DNA of 64,000 nucleotides from Excoecaria cochinchinensis (Eukaryota; Streptophyta; Magnoliopsida; Malpighiales; Euphorbiaceae). The stretch is from NCBI GenBank assembly GCA_947683425.1, contig CANTUQ010000081.1, positions 8,428,501 through 8,492,500 of the forward strand, given 5' to 3'. Shown piece by piece: positions 42,725 through 56,381 of this stretch (its first letter is position 1; every line of letters begins with the position of its first letter). The translations under genes were made by a program, and so were the position numbers. Under the pieces are notes generated by a model. That model worked only from the letters and a program-made list of their open reading frames with translations. It ran no database searches and had not been told where the DNA came from.

Positions 42725-44126
42725 TGGAGAGAACACACCAGAGTATGAACGGCCATTCACAATGGTCGCCAAGGCATAACACACTCACAATGGCTAATGC
42801 GAACATTCATAACACATATATAATCAGGCTTGCATAGTAAAGGCATTAATTCGAAAACTCACAACCATAACCATATACTTACGTCGAGAATAGTCCAAAA
42901 CAGACATAATACAATACACGATACAAGTATCATCATGCAGAACTACATACAATATCACATGCATATACCTACCAAGGTATCAAATATCAGTACCTTACCG
43001 TGCGAAGTCACATGAGATTTACACATGCAATTGTCATATCCAAGTACCCATGCATTAACTGAAAACCCATTCAAATGAGACACAATTACCATATAATCAC
43101 GTACCCAACTATCATGCTAAGAATACTAGCTATCTAACATGCTGTGACATGCCATACACACACACTAGCTAAAACCCAAGGGATAATATCCAAAGCACCA
43201 CATTTCCGTTGCGCAACTCTAATACATAAAATATCATGCCGAAAACACTCCAATAGCAGAGACCGAAGACATAATCGCATAGCATCACATTCATAACATC
43301 ACCATACGGGAAGTACAGTTAAATCTTACATACATACGGCCACAACTGATCCGATTCACATGCTTATATATAATAAAACCATGCTTGAGTCACATACATA
43401 TATACATAATATTCAAATCATATTCATGACATTCTGAAGCTCATAACACATCATATGAAAAATGCGGATAATCGTGTTAGATATAAAATCATGCTTACAT
43501 AATACAGACATACATTCCAAAGCCCATAGTCACGTTCATATACATATAAACTGATCCCTCAAATCATTATCATGCTCATTCGGATATCACATTCTTATAG
43601 TTATTTCAAAGCAAAACAAAACAAAACAACAAACCACCTGCTGACTCACAATAGTGGATAACGAGTACACAAATAGTACTTTACAGGTACCAACCGGTCA
43701 AAGGGTACCTTACGGGTACGAATCAAAAAACAACATCATTTTCCTCATTCGAAAACATTTTAACGAAAGGGGATCTTAAACAAGATCCATTCACACAAAA
43801 GGGTTCGCGAGGAACCAAACAGGGACCTGATCAGGGTCCAAACGTTCAAAGGGCTGCAGCTAAAGAAACTCTATTAGGCATGCCTAACTATCCACTAGAC
43901 TGACTCTCGCAGGTGATGCGTAATACAAATCATATTTCGAATAACATCATAACACATAATTTAACATATTACATTCATATAATTCATAACATTGTCCATG
44001 CATAATACATCCAATTATATTAATATACTTCATAAAAATAGTCCAAGTATAAACCTAAAGGCATCACAAATTCGGAATTAAGACATTGGAATCATAAAAG
44101 AAAACTCAATTTTGGAAACCAGGGAG

Positions 44127-44430
44127 TTCGCGGTCGCGACGGATGCGACTTGGCCCAGGTCGCGATCACGGCAACCTTCGCGATCTCGCGAGGGAACTAG
44201 TAACATCTCACTGTCGTGCTTGCGATAGGCAACGCGCTCGCGATAGTGACCTGCTAGCCCGATCTGTCGTGCTCGATAGCGCGCTCGCGACAGAGGATCG
44301 TCCAATTCAAAACGGAAGTCAAGCGCCCTGTCGCGCTCGCGACAGAGGCTGTACTGCACGGCTCAGCAGCGAGCTCAAACGCGTGCGAGGGCTGCTTTCA
44401 CCGGGCTCTGTCGCGACCTCGGGACAGAGT
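44127..44430. repeat. Palindromic word cluster, E6 5' LTR
   Basis: TGTCGCGCTCGCGACAG words and variants. Partner of 29492-29815, but with visible rearrangement of words between the two LTRs. Confidence 0.85.
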
Positions 44431-45658
44431 CATGAATTCCAACCCTTACACAAGAAATCTCCAGAAATCCCAACTTCACAACACCCAAATCTCATACCAA
44501 ACATCAAAACATCCACTTACCTCATCTCCAGTAAGCCACACATCATTAACAACATAAAACACAACATCCATACCAAGAATTCCAAATAAATCATGCCACT
44601 AACAATATCCATTTACACAATCTATAATAACAGCACTATTCGTCATTCATCTCAATCGCACCCATGTTAATATGCATTCATACATATGGTACATCATGCT
44701 TAGGTTACTCATGAGCTCAACACATATTAATCCTCATCCATATGCCATCCTTCACAGAGTTATATCTATTATTATTTACTAGATAAAACACCAATCTTAA
44801 TCATACTCATAAATTTTCCCAAAGACAACTACTTATATAGTCATTTAATTACCCTAAACATGTATAATAAACTGAGGGGAAGGGTAGGGCATTAATCCGG
44901 GGTCAACCATGGGCTCAAAAATAAAGAAGAAAAGGCTAATACAAGTTTTTCTATCGCGAGGTCGCGACCCTGTCGCGCTCGCGACAGAGGCTCACCTCAG
45001 ATACCTAAAAAGACTGCTTTACGCCCCTGACTTTTGTTGCCTAAACCGACCTCTAAACCTTATGTTTAGCCAAAACTTCCTTCTTAACAAATTTTCCCTA
45101 GGATGTTAACGTTCAAATTCAACAAACTGCAGATCAAAATGACATTTAGAACTCCAAATATGACCTAAACAACCTATACTGCTCAAACAGCCTGACACAA
45201 ATAGAGACACTACGGTTTTATCCAACTTTCAGGGTCTTAGAGCAAGCATTAGCCCAAGTCTATTTCTAGATAATTTAAAGACATGGAAGTCATGGTTCTA
45301 ATGGCTCAAGAATCACACGATTTGGAGCTCTAAAACTCTACTTATGATAAAAATAATACACGGAGGTCAAATAAAAACGGAACAGAATTGCCAAAACTCA
45401 TGCATTTCAATAACAACCCTCGTATACATTTATCTCAATCAATAACATAGATTACTAACACATTTACCCAAATTAATTCATGCATAAACTCATATCAAAG
45501 CATTCAAATTTCTGAAAAACAAACACAACACAAACTCATGATTCAAGGAGAATTAGGCAAAGACAACTCAAATGCAAATGTAGAAATCATAGCTCCCAAA
45601 CACTTGCATGCACTCATACACACTCCCAAACCTGGAATGAAGCTTCGCTCTTCAACCT

Positions 45659-45708
45659 TCAAGAGCCCACTTTCTCTTTGCCTTTAAGCTTGCTCTTGAA
45701 ATCCAAAG
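45659..45708 (-). CDS. Conserved LTR tail exon, E6 5' LTR copy
   Basis: A 50-nt exon after TTTGTGCAAG, encoding (A)LDFKSKLKGKEKVGS and a TGA, phase 1, with a leader donor GTAAGT at 45829. In phase 1 the leader exon has a TGA two codons before the junction, so translation must come from elsewhere. Confidence 0.6.
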
Positions 45709-46424
45709 CTTGCACAAAACCAAAACCCATAATTACTTTTCCAAAAACCCTAACTTAAGTAAAACCAAAGAAGAAGAAGAAGGAGAGGAAACAAAATCCA
45801 AACATAAGAACCCTAAAACCCCAACTTACCTCTTCAATCTTGCTCTACAATCCAACCAAAACGAACCAAGGATCTTGCAAGACACCAGCCAATAAGAAAG
45901 GAGATGGAGTAGAGGATGAACAAGGAAAAGAGAGAAGAAAACCGAGAAAGAGAGGAGAGGGGGACGTGAGGCAGATTTTCCTTTCCCTCTTTTCTCTTTC
46001 TTTTCCCTTTTCATTAATTGCTCCACCTACTCATTCCACTTGGCAACTTCCTATAGGACCAATAATCCCACTTTTGACTTATTCCTCCTTGCACCATACA
46101 CAATACACACACTAACACCTCTTACAATAATATCTTCAAGGCACCAAACTTAAGTCACACCCTAACATTTCCTCATAAACCACTCATCTTCCAAGGCACC
46201 ATACCTCCCAACCCACACTATAAAACCTCTTAACCCACTTATATCCTACTTCCATACACTACAAGCACACTCTAACATTTCTCTTCTTAACATACTTAAT
46301 TAATTACTTTGCAATTAAATCCTTATTATCCAATCCTCCTCATGCACAAATTACTGAAATACCCTTAAATTTCTGACTTAGCATGCAAATTTCGACCAGG
46401 CCTGTTTTGGGTTGTTACAATATT

Positions 46425-47430
46425 CATGCGAAAAATACCTAAAACAACTTGAATTATAAGCAAAAAATAACAAATAAATAGATTGATCACATAAAATAAT
46501 AAACTCAAGATATGTAACAATGGTGAAAAATAAAGAAAAGATCTCATAAAAGAATGCAATTGAGCTTAGAAATTTACCCTCAGAATGGTAAACAATTAGA
46601 AAGATGAATCGCAATTCGTTTTCTTATCAAGATTCGCAAGAATAAAAAAAAAATAAATAGACTTTGAGTTTTTCTCTCTAAAAACTCTCAAAAACCTTTT
46701 TGAAAAAAAGCAAAGAAAAATCTTCAGTCTCAAGAAAAAAGAATCGATTTCTAATTCTTAAGCACTATTCTTATATCAAAGATTGAAATTTTGATCAATG
46801 AAGAAGAAAAATAATTGTTTTTCCTTTTCCTTAAGAAAATTTAAAAATCACAGAAGGTTGCTCTCCCCCTCTTTTCTCGCTCTCAATTTCTATTTATCTA
46901 GTTCTTGGATTAAACCTAGAGATTTTAGGAAAAAAGAGTGATTTAAACCAAACTTCTTATTTTAAAATAAAAATCCGGAATTATCCCTTAAAAATCCATA
47001 GAATTAGTGTTAGAATCTCATTAAAAATCAAATTCCTTGATTTTTGGGAGCAAAAAAAACCCAACTGAAGGTAACAGGTGATGAGGGGCGGCCTCCTCGA
47101 GTGGCCCGCCCCTCACGAGGGGCAGCCTTGCGTTATGCTCGCACGAAGGGTGTTGCGCATAAGCACAAAGGGCGCCCTTGCACTGCCCGCATGAGGGGCG
47201 CTCCCTCGCGCGGTCTGCCCCTGCGAGGGTCAGGCGTATGCACGAGGGGAGCCCTTGTGCGCAACTCACCCCTGTAGGGGCCGAGCACCACCTAAGGGGC
47301 AGCCTGTATAATTTTTTTTTAAAGGAATTTGACAAGGAAATATCACTTTCGAACTTCTTGCCCGTGAATAAGCATTAATTTTATCACTGCGTAATCCTGA
47401 TCTGGGCTGTCTTGACACCCGGTATCTACA
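46425..47430 (-). repeat. T3 LTR remnant, outer piece
   Basis: Starts on the minus strand TGTAGATACCGGGTGTCAAG (47430), related to the T1 and T2 LTR starts. It holds a word cluster (about 47086-47310: GAGGGGCGGCC / GGCCCGCCCCTC, AGGGGCAGCC). It continues at 24483 beyond E6. Open frames are word artefacts; no gene. Confidence 0.7.
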
Positions 47431-47508
47431 ATAACTCCCTTAATAAATTTGGGATGGCAAATCATTTATTGATCACTCAACTATTTTTAAGTAGGTCATG
47501 ATATATCT
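47431..47508 (-). repeat. C1 copia-like LTR remnant, left piece
   Basis: A short AT-rich flank joined, across the TATCT duplication of E8, to 60793-61398. The T3 LTR starts at its left edge. Confidence 0.4.
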
Positions 47509-48013
47509 TGTCACATCCCAAATATGGCCTAGTTGGAATTACTAGTTTAATTGGACATTAAGGGCATTCTGGTAATTTATGCTAGTAAATTAAAAGTGAG
47601 ATAAGGACCTAATTGAAGAGTTAATTATGTATTTAGAGAATAGTCAAAGTAGTGGAATAAGGGGTCCAATGAGAACTTGACATGTGTATGGCTAGGTGGA
47701 GAGTTAGAGGGATTTTAAAGAAAGAGAGAGGGAAGAAATAGGAATTGTTTCTTTCATTTTCTATCCCGTTCTCCCTCTTTCTTTTCTTGATTTTCCTTCT
47801 TGCTGCTCTCTGGGTTTGCATGTGTTGATTCCTTAAGATTGAGCTGAGTTCTAAGAGTTTAAGAATTGAGTTTCAAGAGGTAAGTGACTGGTGTTGTAGT
47901 TTGGATTCTTATCTTCTTCTTTTTCTTCTTCTCCTTCCGTTTGGATTTGTAATGGGTTATACGGTTGTTTTGCATGGGTTAATTGGGTGTTTGCTTTGTT
48001 TGGATTATGCAAG

Positions 48014-48063
48014 AATCTGAAGAGAAAAGGAGGAACAAAGGGAAAGAAAAGATTGGGTCTTGA
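48014..48063 (+). CDS. Conserved LTR tail exon, E8 copy
   Basis: A 50-nt exon after GGATTATGCAAG, encoding (E)SEEKRRNKGKEKIGS and a TGA, phase 1. The intron candidate upstream is 47880-48013 (GTAAGT..CAAG). The KGKEK(I/V)GS end is shared with E6. Confidence 0.6.
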
Positions 48064-48496
48064 GTTTGGAAGGAGATCTGCAACCAGGTTTGGGAGCTTT
48101 GTGTGTGTGTATATGTTTGTTATGGGAGTTGTGTGGTTCATTTTTCTTATTTAGATCATTGCATGCTCTGAATATGTGAAAGTGAATGGGTTGCTAGAGT
48201 ATGTGATAATGACTTAAGATGCTATGATTATTATAGTTTTGTATGCCACTTGATGTGTATTTGTAGTTGAGATGAAAATGACTATGATATATGATGAGTG
48301 TCAATGAAATTGTATAAGAATGGTAGAATGTTAGGTGATGTTTAAATGAGCACCCTTATTACATTATTGTTCTATTGCATGTTATATTTTTAGTAGTACG
48401 ATTATAAGCATGAGAGGGGTATATGAATGTTGGTTTAAGTTGTGTGTTTTGGTGGGTCGAAGTTAGGTTGATTCTGGCGTTATTTCTGGGTGTTGG

Positions 48497-48710
48497 TCGT
48501 GTTACACGGCTGTATGGAGTTCCATACCGCCATGTAAACGGCCTCTAGAAGTGCTGTCCGTCGAGCTACCCATACCGCCGTGTAAACGTTTGATTTTGTG
48601 CAGTTCAACTGGGCAGGACACGAGTCGTGTCCCTTATGCACGACTCCTGCTCCCCCGTTTTACACGGCAGTATGGGTAAACCATACCGCCGTGTAAAACG
48701 CTACTGCCCC
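48497..48710. repeat. Palindromic word cluster, E8
   Basis: TACACGGC(A/T)GTATGG and its complement CCATACCGCCGTGTAAA repeated about six times, plus the palindrome GGACACGAGTCGTGTCC. A word type found nowhere else in the window. Confidence 0.85.
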
Positions 48711-49806
48711 CATACTTTGTAAATGTTCTCTATTGTTTCATTTTGATCCTTTTGCTTTTAATTTGGGTTTTTAAACCTTTATTTGTATATTATTAATTAG
48801 TAAATAAGATTTGTATATGATGTATATGTCCTTAAAATTGATAAATATACATGTATACATGAAATTGTATAATTATACTTGATTTATCCTCTATTACATG
48901 ATTTTGCTTATGCATGTGTAAAGTTATGGAATCTTTATATCAAGTTATATGTACATGATTAATCATCTCATATAGGGTTTAAATGTATATGATTTATATG
49001 TCTCAGAATTTTTGACCAATACATATATGTATATATGCATTATGTGATTATACTAGAGTACATATGAGTTATTGTTTTGAGCCTGTATGGTCATAGTTAT
49101 GGATAGGTAAGCGCTTATCTAGGTCAGTGTGTGTGTGCAGCTGCTATATGTTATATGTTATATGCGGGCCCCGTTTGGGTCAATTCACATGATTTGAGGC
49201 TTCGGCCTCCGGTATGCTTTCGGGTATACATGATTAAAAGATGTTTTGAGACCCATGTCTCCATATGCTTGGGATGCTGTGACCTATCAGTATCCAAAAT
49301 TGATCGTATCCACCTCTAATGAATAATCAGGCTATTACACATGTGTCGTTTAGATTTATGTCTATCATATATGTTCCAATTGTAACACCCCAACCCATAC
49401 GTAGGCAAACCCATCCATGAGGGAGTAGGAAGCCGTACGAGTCGGTGTGTTACCGGACAAAAGCAATACAAAGTGTATAAAAATATGGAAGAATTTAAAA
49501 CTTGAGACGTAAAACTGAACATACATACTTCACAACGCACGTAAACCAAGCAGAAACATTTAGATGTGTAAGTTTATCACCATACAACAGACGTTACAGA
49601 CAGAAGATAAAATAGAGGAAGTTCTCAATAATAAATATTTACATGGTCAAGAATATTACATAAGTATCTTTACATGCTATTACATACACATTTTATACAG
49701 AATTACAAAATCCTGATAAAGAAGCTGGACAAAATCCAAAACTCCTAGCTCTTATGTGGCCAACCCTTGCAGATGTGAGACTCGAACCGGACCAGACCTG
49801 CCACCT

Positions 49807-49845
49807 GCACGGGAAAAAGAACCCGTGCTAAGCGATAACGCTTAG
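49807..49845 (-). promoter_or_regulatory. Conserved double stem-loop, E7
   Basis: Minus strand CTAAGCG-TTAT-CGCTTAG then GCACGGG..CCCGTGC (7 bp) and AGGTGGC. Confidence 0.85.
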
Positions 49846-51033
49846 TGGGGAGAACAAACAAAATAATATGGAAGGCCATTCACAATGGTTGTCGAGGCAT
49901 AACACACACAAATCTCATACTCACCTAGTCCTTACCGAGAAATATATATGCTTACATATAATAGCTGTGCATTCAAATGTTTCTAATCATATTCATATAC
50001 TTATATGTGCAACACAAACCAAATCAACATCACCATACAAGATGTAAGTATATTCATGCATAACTACATATAACTTCACATGCGTGCACCTACCTATACA
50101 TTACATGTCAGTATCATTATATTTATATGCTAATACTTGTATCGTCATACCAGTACAGGTCCTCATATGCATACATTTACCGAACACGTTAGGGAATCAG
50201 GCTTTTGAAAGTACATCATGCATAGATATAGAACAACTTAATCATGCAATTATCCCGCCAAAATAACCATATACCAGTCCCGAAACTAGTACTCTAACTG
50301 TTCACACCATATTGCCCACAAATTCCTAAGCAAAACTCACTAGAGTCTACTCATACCACAATCATACTACAACACATATATACTAACTGAGAGCAAAGGT
50401 ACATAATCGCAATACCATCACACTTCCATTGCGCAACATTAATCTTTAACATAAGCAACTATACGATATTACATTCCAATCACGGTGTTCCAGAGAGCCA
50501 ATAAATCTGCACTTATTAATTCACATATCTGTAATCATAACTGATCAGAACCACATGCTTATAAACACAACATAACAAATCATACACCTGCTGACTCACA
50601 ATAGTGGATAACGAGTACTGAATTGTACCTTACGGGTACCAATCGAACAGAAACATCATTTTTTCCACATTTCAAAAACATTTCACTGAACAGGACCTTA
50701 AACAAGATCCATACACATACACATAATAGGGTTCGCGAGGAACCATTCGGGGACCTGATCAGGGTCCAAATCGTTCAAAGGGCGCTGCAGCTACACTTAC
50801 ATAGACTCTATTAGGCATGCCTAACTATCCACTAGACTGACTCTCGCAGGTCATGCGTAATACAAATCATGTTTCACATCATAGCGCATAATTTAACATA
50901 TTACATTCACAAAATTCATCCAATTATATCTATATACTTCATAAAATAGTCCAAGTGTAGACCTAAAAACATCACAAGTTCGGAATTCAAACATTGGAAT
51001 CACAGAAGAAAACTTAATTTTGGAAACCAGGGA

Positions 51034-51330
51034 GTGTTGCGATCGCGACGGATGTCGCGCTCGAGACAGAGGCGACTTGGCCCCATGTCACGATCACAGC
51101 AACCTTCGCGATCTCGCGAGGGAACTAGGGCATCTCGCTGTCGCGGTCGCGACATACATCGCGCTCGCGACAGTGAGCTACTAACCCAAACAATTCGACA
51201 ATCGAGCTCTCTGTTGCGCTCGCGACAGAGGCTCTGCTGCACGGCTCGGCGGAGAGCTCGAACGCGTGTGAGGGCTGCTTTCATCAGGCTCTGTCGCGAC
51301 CTCGCAACGATGTCGCGCTCGCGACAGAGT
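51034..51330. repeat. Palindromic word cluster, E7
   Basis: GTCGCGCTCGCGACAG-type words, as in E6, E3 and E4; a small outlier group lies at 51872-51895. Confidence 0.8.
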
Positions 51331-52534
51331 TGGGAATTCCAACCTTTGCACGAGAAATCTGCAGAAAAACTCCACTTCATAATATCCAAATCTCAAACCA
51401 AACATCGAAACATCAACTTACCTCATCTCCAGCAAGCCACACATCATTGAAAATATAAAACACAACATCCATACCAAAAATTCCAAATAAATCAAGCCAC
51501 TAACAATGTCCATTTACACAATCTACAAAATCAGCAATATTCATCATTCATCTCAATCGCACCCACGTTAGTATGCATTCATATATATATGGTACATCAT
51601 GCTTAGGTTACTCATGAAATCAACACCTATTAATACGAATCCATATGCTATTCTTCACAGAGTTGTATCTATTGTTATTTTACAAGCTAGATCACCTAAC
51701 TCAATCCTACTTGTAAGTTTTTCCCAAAGACAACTACATATATACCCAATTAAATACCCTAAACATGCATAAAAACTGATGGAAAAGGTACGGGATTGAT
51801 CCGGGTCAACCCTGAACTTAAAAATAGAGAAGAAAAGGCTCAAAACATGTTTTTCTGTCGTGAGGTCACGACCCTTGTCGCGCTCGCGACAGAAGCTCGC
51901 CTCAGCTACCATAACAGACTGCTTTTTACTACAAACTAATGTCGTGAAAACCGACCTCTAAAGCTCATTTTTAGGAAACATTGTCTTCTTCAAAAATGTT
52001 CCCCTACGTCTTAAATTTCAAAAGGAACAATTTTCAGGTCAATTAGACATGTATAACTCCTGATATGAACTCCATAACCTATACTGGTCAAACAACCCGA
52101 CACAAAAAGAGACACTACGGTGTTATAAAAAATTCAAGGTCTTAGAGCAAGTATTAGCCCAAGGCTATTTCTAAGACTTTTAAAGAGATGGAAGTAGTGG
52201 TTCTAATGGAGAAAGAATCACATGGTTTGGAGTTCTAAAACTCTACATGTGACAAAAACATTGCACAGGGGTCAGATGAGAACTAAACAGAGTTTACCCA
52301 ACCATGCACTTCACTTTCAATTCTCACACACCTTCAACTTAAGCAACATCATGCATTACGAATACATTTACCCAAACAAATACATGCATAAGACTCATAT
52401 CAAAACACTTAATTTACTGGAAATTATATACAAATGTATATTCATAACTCAAGAAGAATTTAGGGTAAAGACAAATTAAAACTTAATTAAAGGAATCAAC
52501 TCCCAAACCTCTTGTTGCACAATAGCTGTTCTCT

Positions 52535-52587
52535 TCAAGCTTTAATCTTCTCTTTTCCTTTACTTTGCTTCTTCTTATCATCAATCA
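52535..52587 (-). CDS. Conserved LTR tail exon, E7 copy
   Basis: A 53-nt exon after TTTGTGCAAG, encoding (V)IDDKKKQSKGKEKIKA and a TGA, phase 1. Leader donor GTAAGT at 52690. Confidence 0.6.
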
Positions 52588-53477
52588 CTTGCACAAACAA
52601 ACCCACAATACTTAATTTAAACCATAACTTAAACAAAATTAGAAAAGAAAAAGAACTCAAACGCAGGAACCCTAAAAAACCCCAACTTACCTCTTCAATC
52701 TTACTTCCTAAGCTCCACCAAATCAACTCTAACTCACTCAAAACCAAGAGATTGAGCAAGAAATGGGGAGGAAAGGAAAAGAAAATGGAGAATGGGGAGG
52801 AAGAGATGGCCAAAAACGTGGATTCCTCTCACCTTCACTTTGTCTTCCCTTCACACTAAATGCACACCTACCACATCCACTTGTCCACTTCCTATAGGTT
52901 CACATGTCATAATTTTACAATCCTACTTTGACTTACTCATACATGCACCATACACCAAACACACACAAGTACCTCCTACAATAATATCTCCATGGTACCA
53001 AACCTAAGTCACACCCTAATATTTTCTTATAACCCACTTTTCATCCAAGGCACCATGCTCATAAATCACTCAATAAAATCTCTTAGCCCATTTACATCCT
53101 ACTACCATACACTACTAGCACACCATAATAATTCCGTCACTTGATTTATTTAATTAATTTCTTAGCAAATAAATCCTTATTATCCATATAACTCATGTAC
53201 GAATTACCGAATTACCCTCACTCACTCCGACCGAGCAAGCACATTCCGACTAGGCCCAATTTGGGGTGTGACACCAATAATATGAATATGGCTATAAGTT
53301 ACATGTTTGAGTACTTATGTATATGCATCTGATGAATGAATAATGTTTAGTTGTATGTGTGTAAATAGGAACTATGATGTACAAGTGAATGTTGTTTACA
53401 TGCTTTATATTTTATTAACTCGTTAGTTGTTATTGTTGTTGTGTGTTATGCATATCTATATTGTTTGTTCCTCCCCA

Positions 53478-53515
53478 CTAAGCGTTATCGCTTAGCACGG
53501 GCTCTTTTCCCATGT
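53478..53515 (+). promoter_or_regulatory. Conserved double stem-loop, E8
   Basis: CTAAGCG-TTAT-CGCTTAG is intact; the second stem GCACGGG..CCCATGT has lost pairs through CG-to-CA/TG type changes. Confidence 0.75.
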
Positions 53516-54136
53516 AGGTGGCAGGTTCATTTTGGAGTCGGACATTTGCAAGTCGGCCACTAGTGTAACACCCCGTTTGCCCCCTAGAAGTTGGAACCAT
53601 TTGTGCATGTGTGCGTTGGGTGTGTTTTGGCATGTGATAAGGGTATTTTGGGTAAAATGCATATTTTGTGAGTTTTATTATAGTGTGAGTGCATGTAGAG
53701 TTGTGGGATGTGAGTGTGTGGGTTGCATTAGTGTATGCATACTCACATGTTGGTAGGGTGTGCATTAGTGAGGATAGCATTGTGTGTGTGTAATGCATGC
53801 TTGTTGGGTACGAGTGGTTAATCTCCACCAATGAGGAAATGACGTGTGTCTAGGGTTAGGAAAAGAAATAGAAGAAAGAAGAGAAATAGGGAAAAAGCAG
53901 AATTTGTTTCTTCATTTCCCGTTTCTCTCTCCTCTCTACCCTTCTTCTTCCCTTTCTCTTCTCAAGAGTGCCCTAGCTTGGATCTAATTAATTGTGGTGG
54001 AAATTAATCATCTCTTGACCCTCAATTGCTAAGTTTTGTAGCATTTCTTCTTCATCATCTTCTTTTCTTCTTCGTTTCTAGTTTGGGGTTTTAATCTAGG
54101 GTTGTGTTTCGTATGATTTGTGGGTATCGTTTCTAA

Positions 54137-54195
54137 TTGAGCCTCCTTGCGATCCCAAGGGAAAGGAGAAGGCGTGTGGTAGTGGTACGAGGTGA
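54137..54195 (+). CDS. Conserved LTR tail exon, E3 copy (splice site lost)
   Basis: A 59-nt exon encoding (I)EPPCDPKGKEKACGSGTR and a TGA, preceded by TTTCTAA where others have TAG or CAG. The leader donor is also degraded (GTAGCA near 54037). Decay of both sites in a solo LTR is expected. Confidence 0.5.
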
Positions 54196-54627
54196 TTGGA
54201 GCTAAGGAATTTCAGGTTTGGGATTTTTGTTTGGAATTTAATTATTTGATGTTCATATGGTGATTCATGCCTTTGCATGTGATCTCTGGAAAATTGATGT
54301 TTGATGAGGTATATTGTAGAGTTGATGTTATGGGTAATTATTTGATTTGAGTTATGATGCATGAATGTTGAAGTATTGAACAATTATTGAAGTTGATGAA
54401 TATTTACTTAAATTTCTGGGTTTGTGTTGTTGAGCAGTTTGATTTTGATGATGCATGATTTTGATTATGTTAAATGTGGATCTAGGTTGTAGTTTGTGTT
54501 AATTGTGGTGTTGGAAAGGTTGACCTAAAGGTAAGATAAAGTTGGGTTGATGTATATTTGAGTTAGAAAATTTGGGTGTCTTGAAAGTGAGGAAATCTGT
54601 AGAAATTCACGCAAGAGCTAGAAATCA

Positions 54628-55070
54628 CGACGCTGTCGCAAGGTCGCGACAGGGTTCAGTGATTTCAGCCCTTACGCGAGGTCGAGCGGATTTGCGCGGC
54701 CGAGCGACTGGGCTGCCAAACGCTCGTAGTGAGAGCTCTCTATCGCGAGCGTGACAGGGCGCTCGACTGCCAAGTAGATTGGACTGCCGAGCGGGTTGGG
54801 CTGTCGATCTCACAGCGAGAGCTCTCTGTCGCGAGCGCAACACTTATCGCGAGCGCGATAGAGCGCTCGGCTGCAAGACAGTTCGGGGCAATCCCATGTC
54901 GCGAGCGCACGCCTGCGCGTGACTCGACAGCCTTTGTTGGTAGCTCATTGAGGCGAGCGCGACGATCGTTGCGAGAGCGACAGTGAGGTGTGTTTCTATT
55001 TTCGCGTGAGCGCGAAAACTGCCGCGATCTTGACAGGGGGCAAGTTATGCCTCTGTCGCGAGCGCGACAC
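54628..55070. repeat. Palindromic word cluster, E3
   Basis: About 440 bases of TCTGTCGCGAGCGCGAC-type words in both orientations with 20-40 base spacers. Confidence 0.85.
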
Positions 55071-55647
55071 CCCTGATTTCAAAAGTGTGTTTTCTTTTGT
55101 GATTTTCGATGTTTATTTTTTGAACTTTTGATGCTATTAGAATTATTCTTGGACTATTTTATGAAGCATATGAGTATAATTGGGTGTATTATGCATGTAT
55201 AATTTTATAAATTCTATAAATGTGAATTAATGAATTATGTAACACCCCCTACTCATACGTGGGCGATCCCATCCGATAAGGAGTGAGATGCCGTATGGGT
55301 AAAGGTGCCACCACACAGAAATAGGATATACATACATTCATACATAACCATACATACCGAAATACAGGGTAAATAAAATTTTACAAAATAATTCATGAGA
55401 GAAGCTGATCATGCATTAATATAATGGAAAGCATTACATTACTGTTTGATCAACTCAAAGGTACAAAGGATAATTACATACCAAAAGATATACATATACG
55501 CATGCGGAAGCTATTACAAAATCGACATAAGAGAGTTCTATACAAAAAGAATCATCTAAGACTACAAAAGATCAAGTCTTACACTAAACTCTGCTGTGTT
55601 GGCTTGACTGCGGCGACTCTCCCAAAACAAAGCTCATACCGTACCTC

Positions 55648-55685
55648 CATGGGTAAACACGCCGTGCTAAGCGATAAACGCTTAG
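55648..55685 (-). promoter_or_regulatory. Conserved double stem-loop, E4
   Basis: Minus strand CTAAGCG-TTTAT-CGCTTAG is intact; the second stem is GCACGG..CCATGG, weakened by a G-to-A change. Confidence 0.75.
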
Positions 55686-56381
55686 TGGGAAAACACACAA
55701 ATCAAATGCACGGCCATTCACAATGGTCGTCAAGCAAAACACATACAGATGGCTTAATCAAAATACGCATTAGATAAGAGTATGAACATACGAACGTATA
55801 GAGTCATACCTTGATATAACATAACTGTCTTCGTGAAATCACATTAATAAACATATTCGGATAATACATTCTCATAATTAGCAAAACAATTCCAAACAAT
55901 AAAGCACCTGCTGACTCAAGGTAGTGGATAACGAGTGAACGGACAGTACTTTACGGGTACGAACCGATTACAGACAGTACCTTACTTGTACGAATCGCAA
56001 ACCATTTTACTTTGTCATTTACAAAACATTTTATTAAGGGACCTTAAACAAGATCCAAACACATTAAGGGTTTGCGAGGAACCAAACGGGGACCTGATCG
56101 GGGTCCAAACTGAACTGAGGCTGCAGCTATAAGACTCTATTAGGCATGCCTACCTATCCACTAAACTGACTCTAGCAGGTTATGCATAATCCATTCCATT
56201 CATTCCATAATATCCCAAATCATATATACACGTATTTACATAAATATAGGCATATTCATATCATGGATTCGCATTCGTACGATTCATAGGTTAAATGATA
56301 TAAGGCTTATAGTCACCAAAAGAAACTGGAGTTCTAACCCCGCACACACACCAAGGGAAAACTCATTCCGCATAACAAGGT

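Larger units (their letters stand above)
24484..46419 (-). mobile_element. E6: non-autonomous chromovirus-type element, giant LTRs, 863-bp interior
   Basis: Minus-strand element: 5' LTR 46419-42264, primer site, a gag-like gene, polypurine tract, 3' LTR 41400-24484. The 3' LTR is split by E5 and E1. Removing these and their duplications leaves about 4163 bp, against 4156 bp for the other LTR. The interior is only 863 bp and encodes a capsid-less gag; there is no pol. The primer site, leader spacing and zinc fingers match E1, so an E1-like element could have supplied enzymes. Confidence 0.88.
42264..46419 (-). repeat. E6 5' LTR (intact)
   Basis: 4156 bp, minus sense TGTAACAACCC..GGGTGTTACA. 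It contains leader donor GTAAGT (45829), tail exon (45708-45659), word clusters (about 44990-44956 and 44430-44127), the hairpin cassette (about 43915-42687) and the LTR end. Because it escaped E5 and E1, it preserves both pre-insertion sites. Confidence 0.9.
49381..53273 (-). mobile_element. E7: solo LTR in E8
   Basis: 3893 bp, minus sense TGTCACACCCCAAATTGG..GGGTGTTACA, duplication CCAAT (49376-49380 and 53274-53278). Subfamily II start (CCCAAATTGGGCCTAGTCGG). It holds a hairpin cassette (about 50850-49807), GTCGCG word clusters and a tail exon. Close to E6 along most of its length. Confidence 0.9.
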
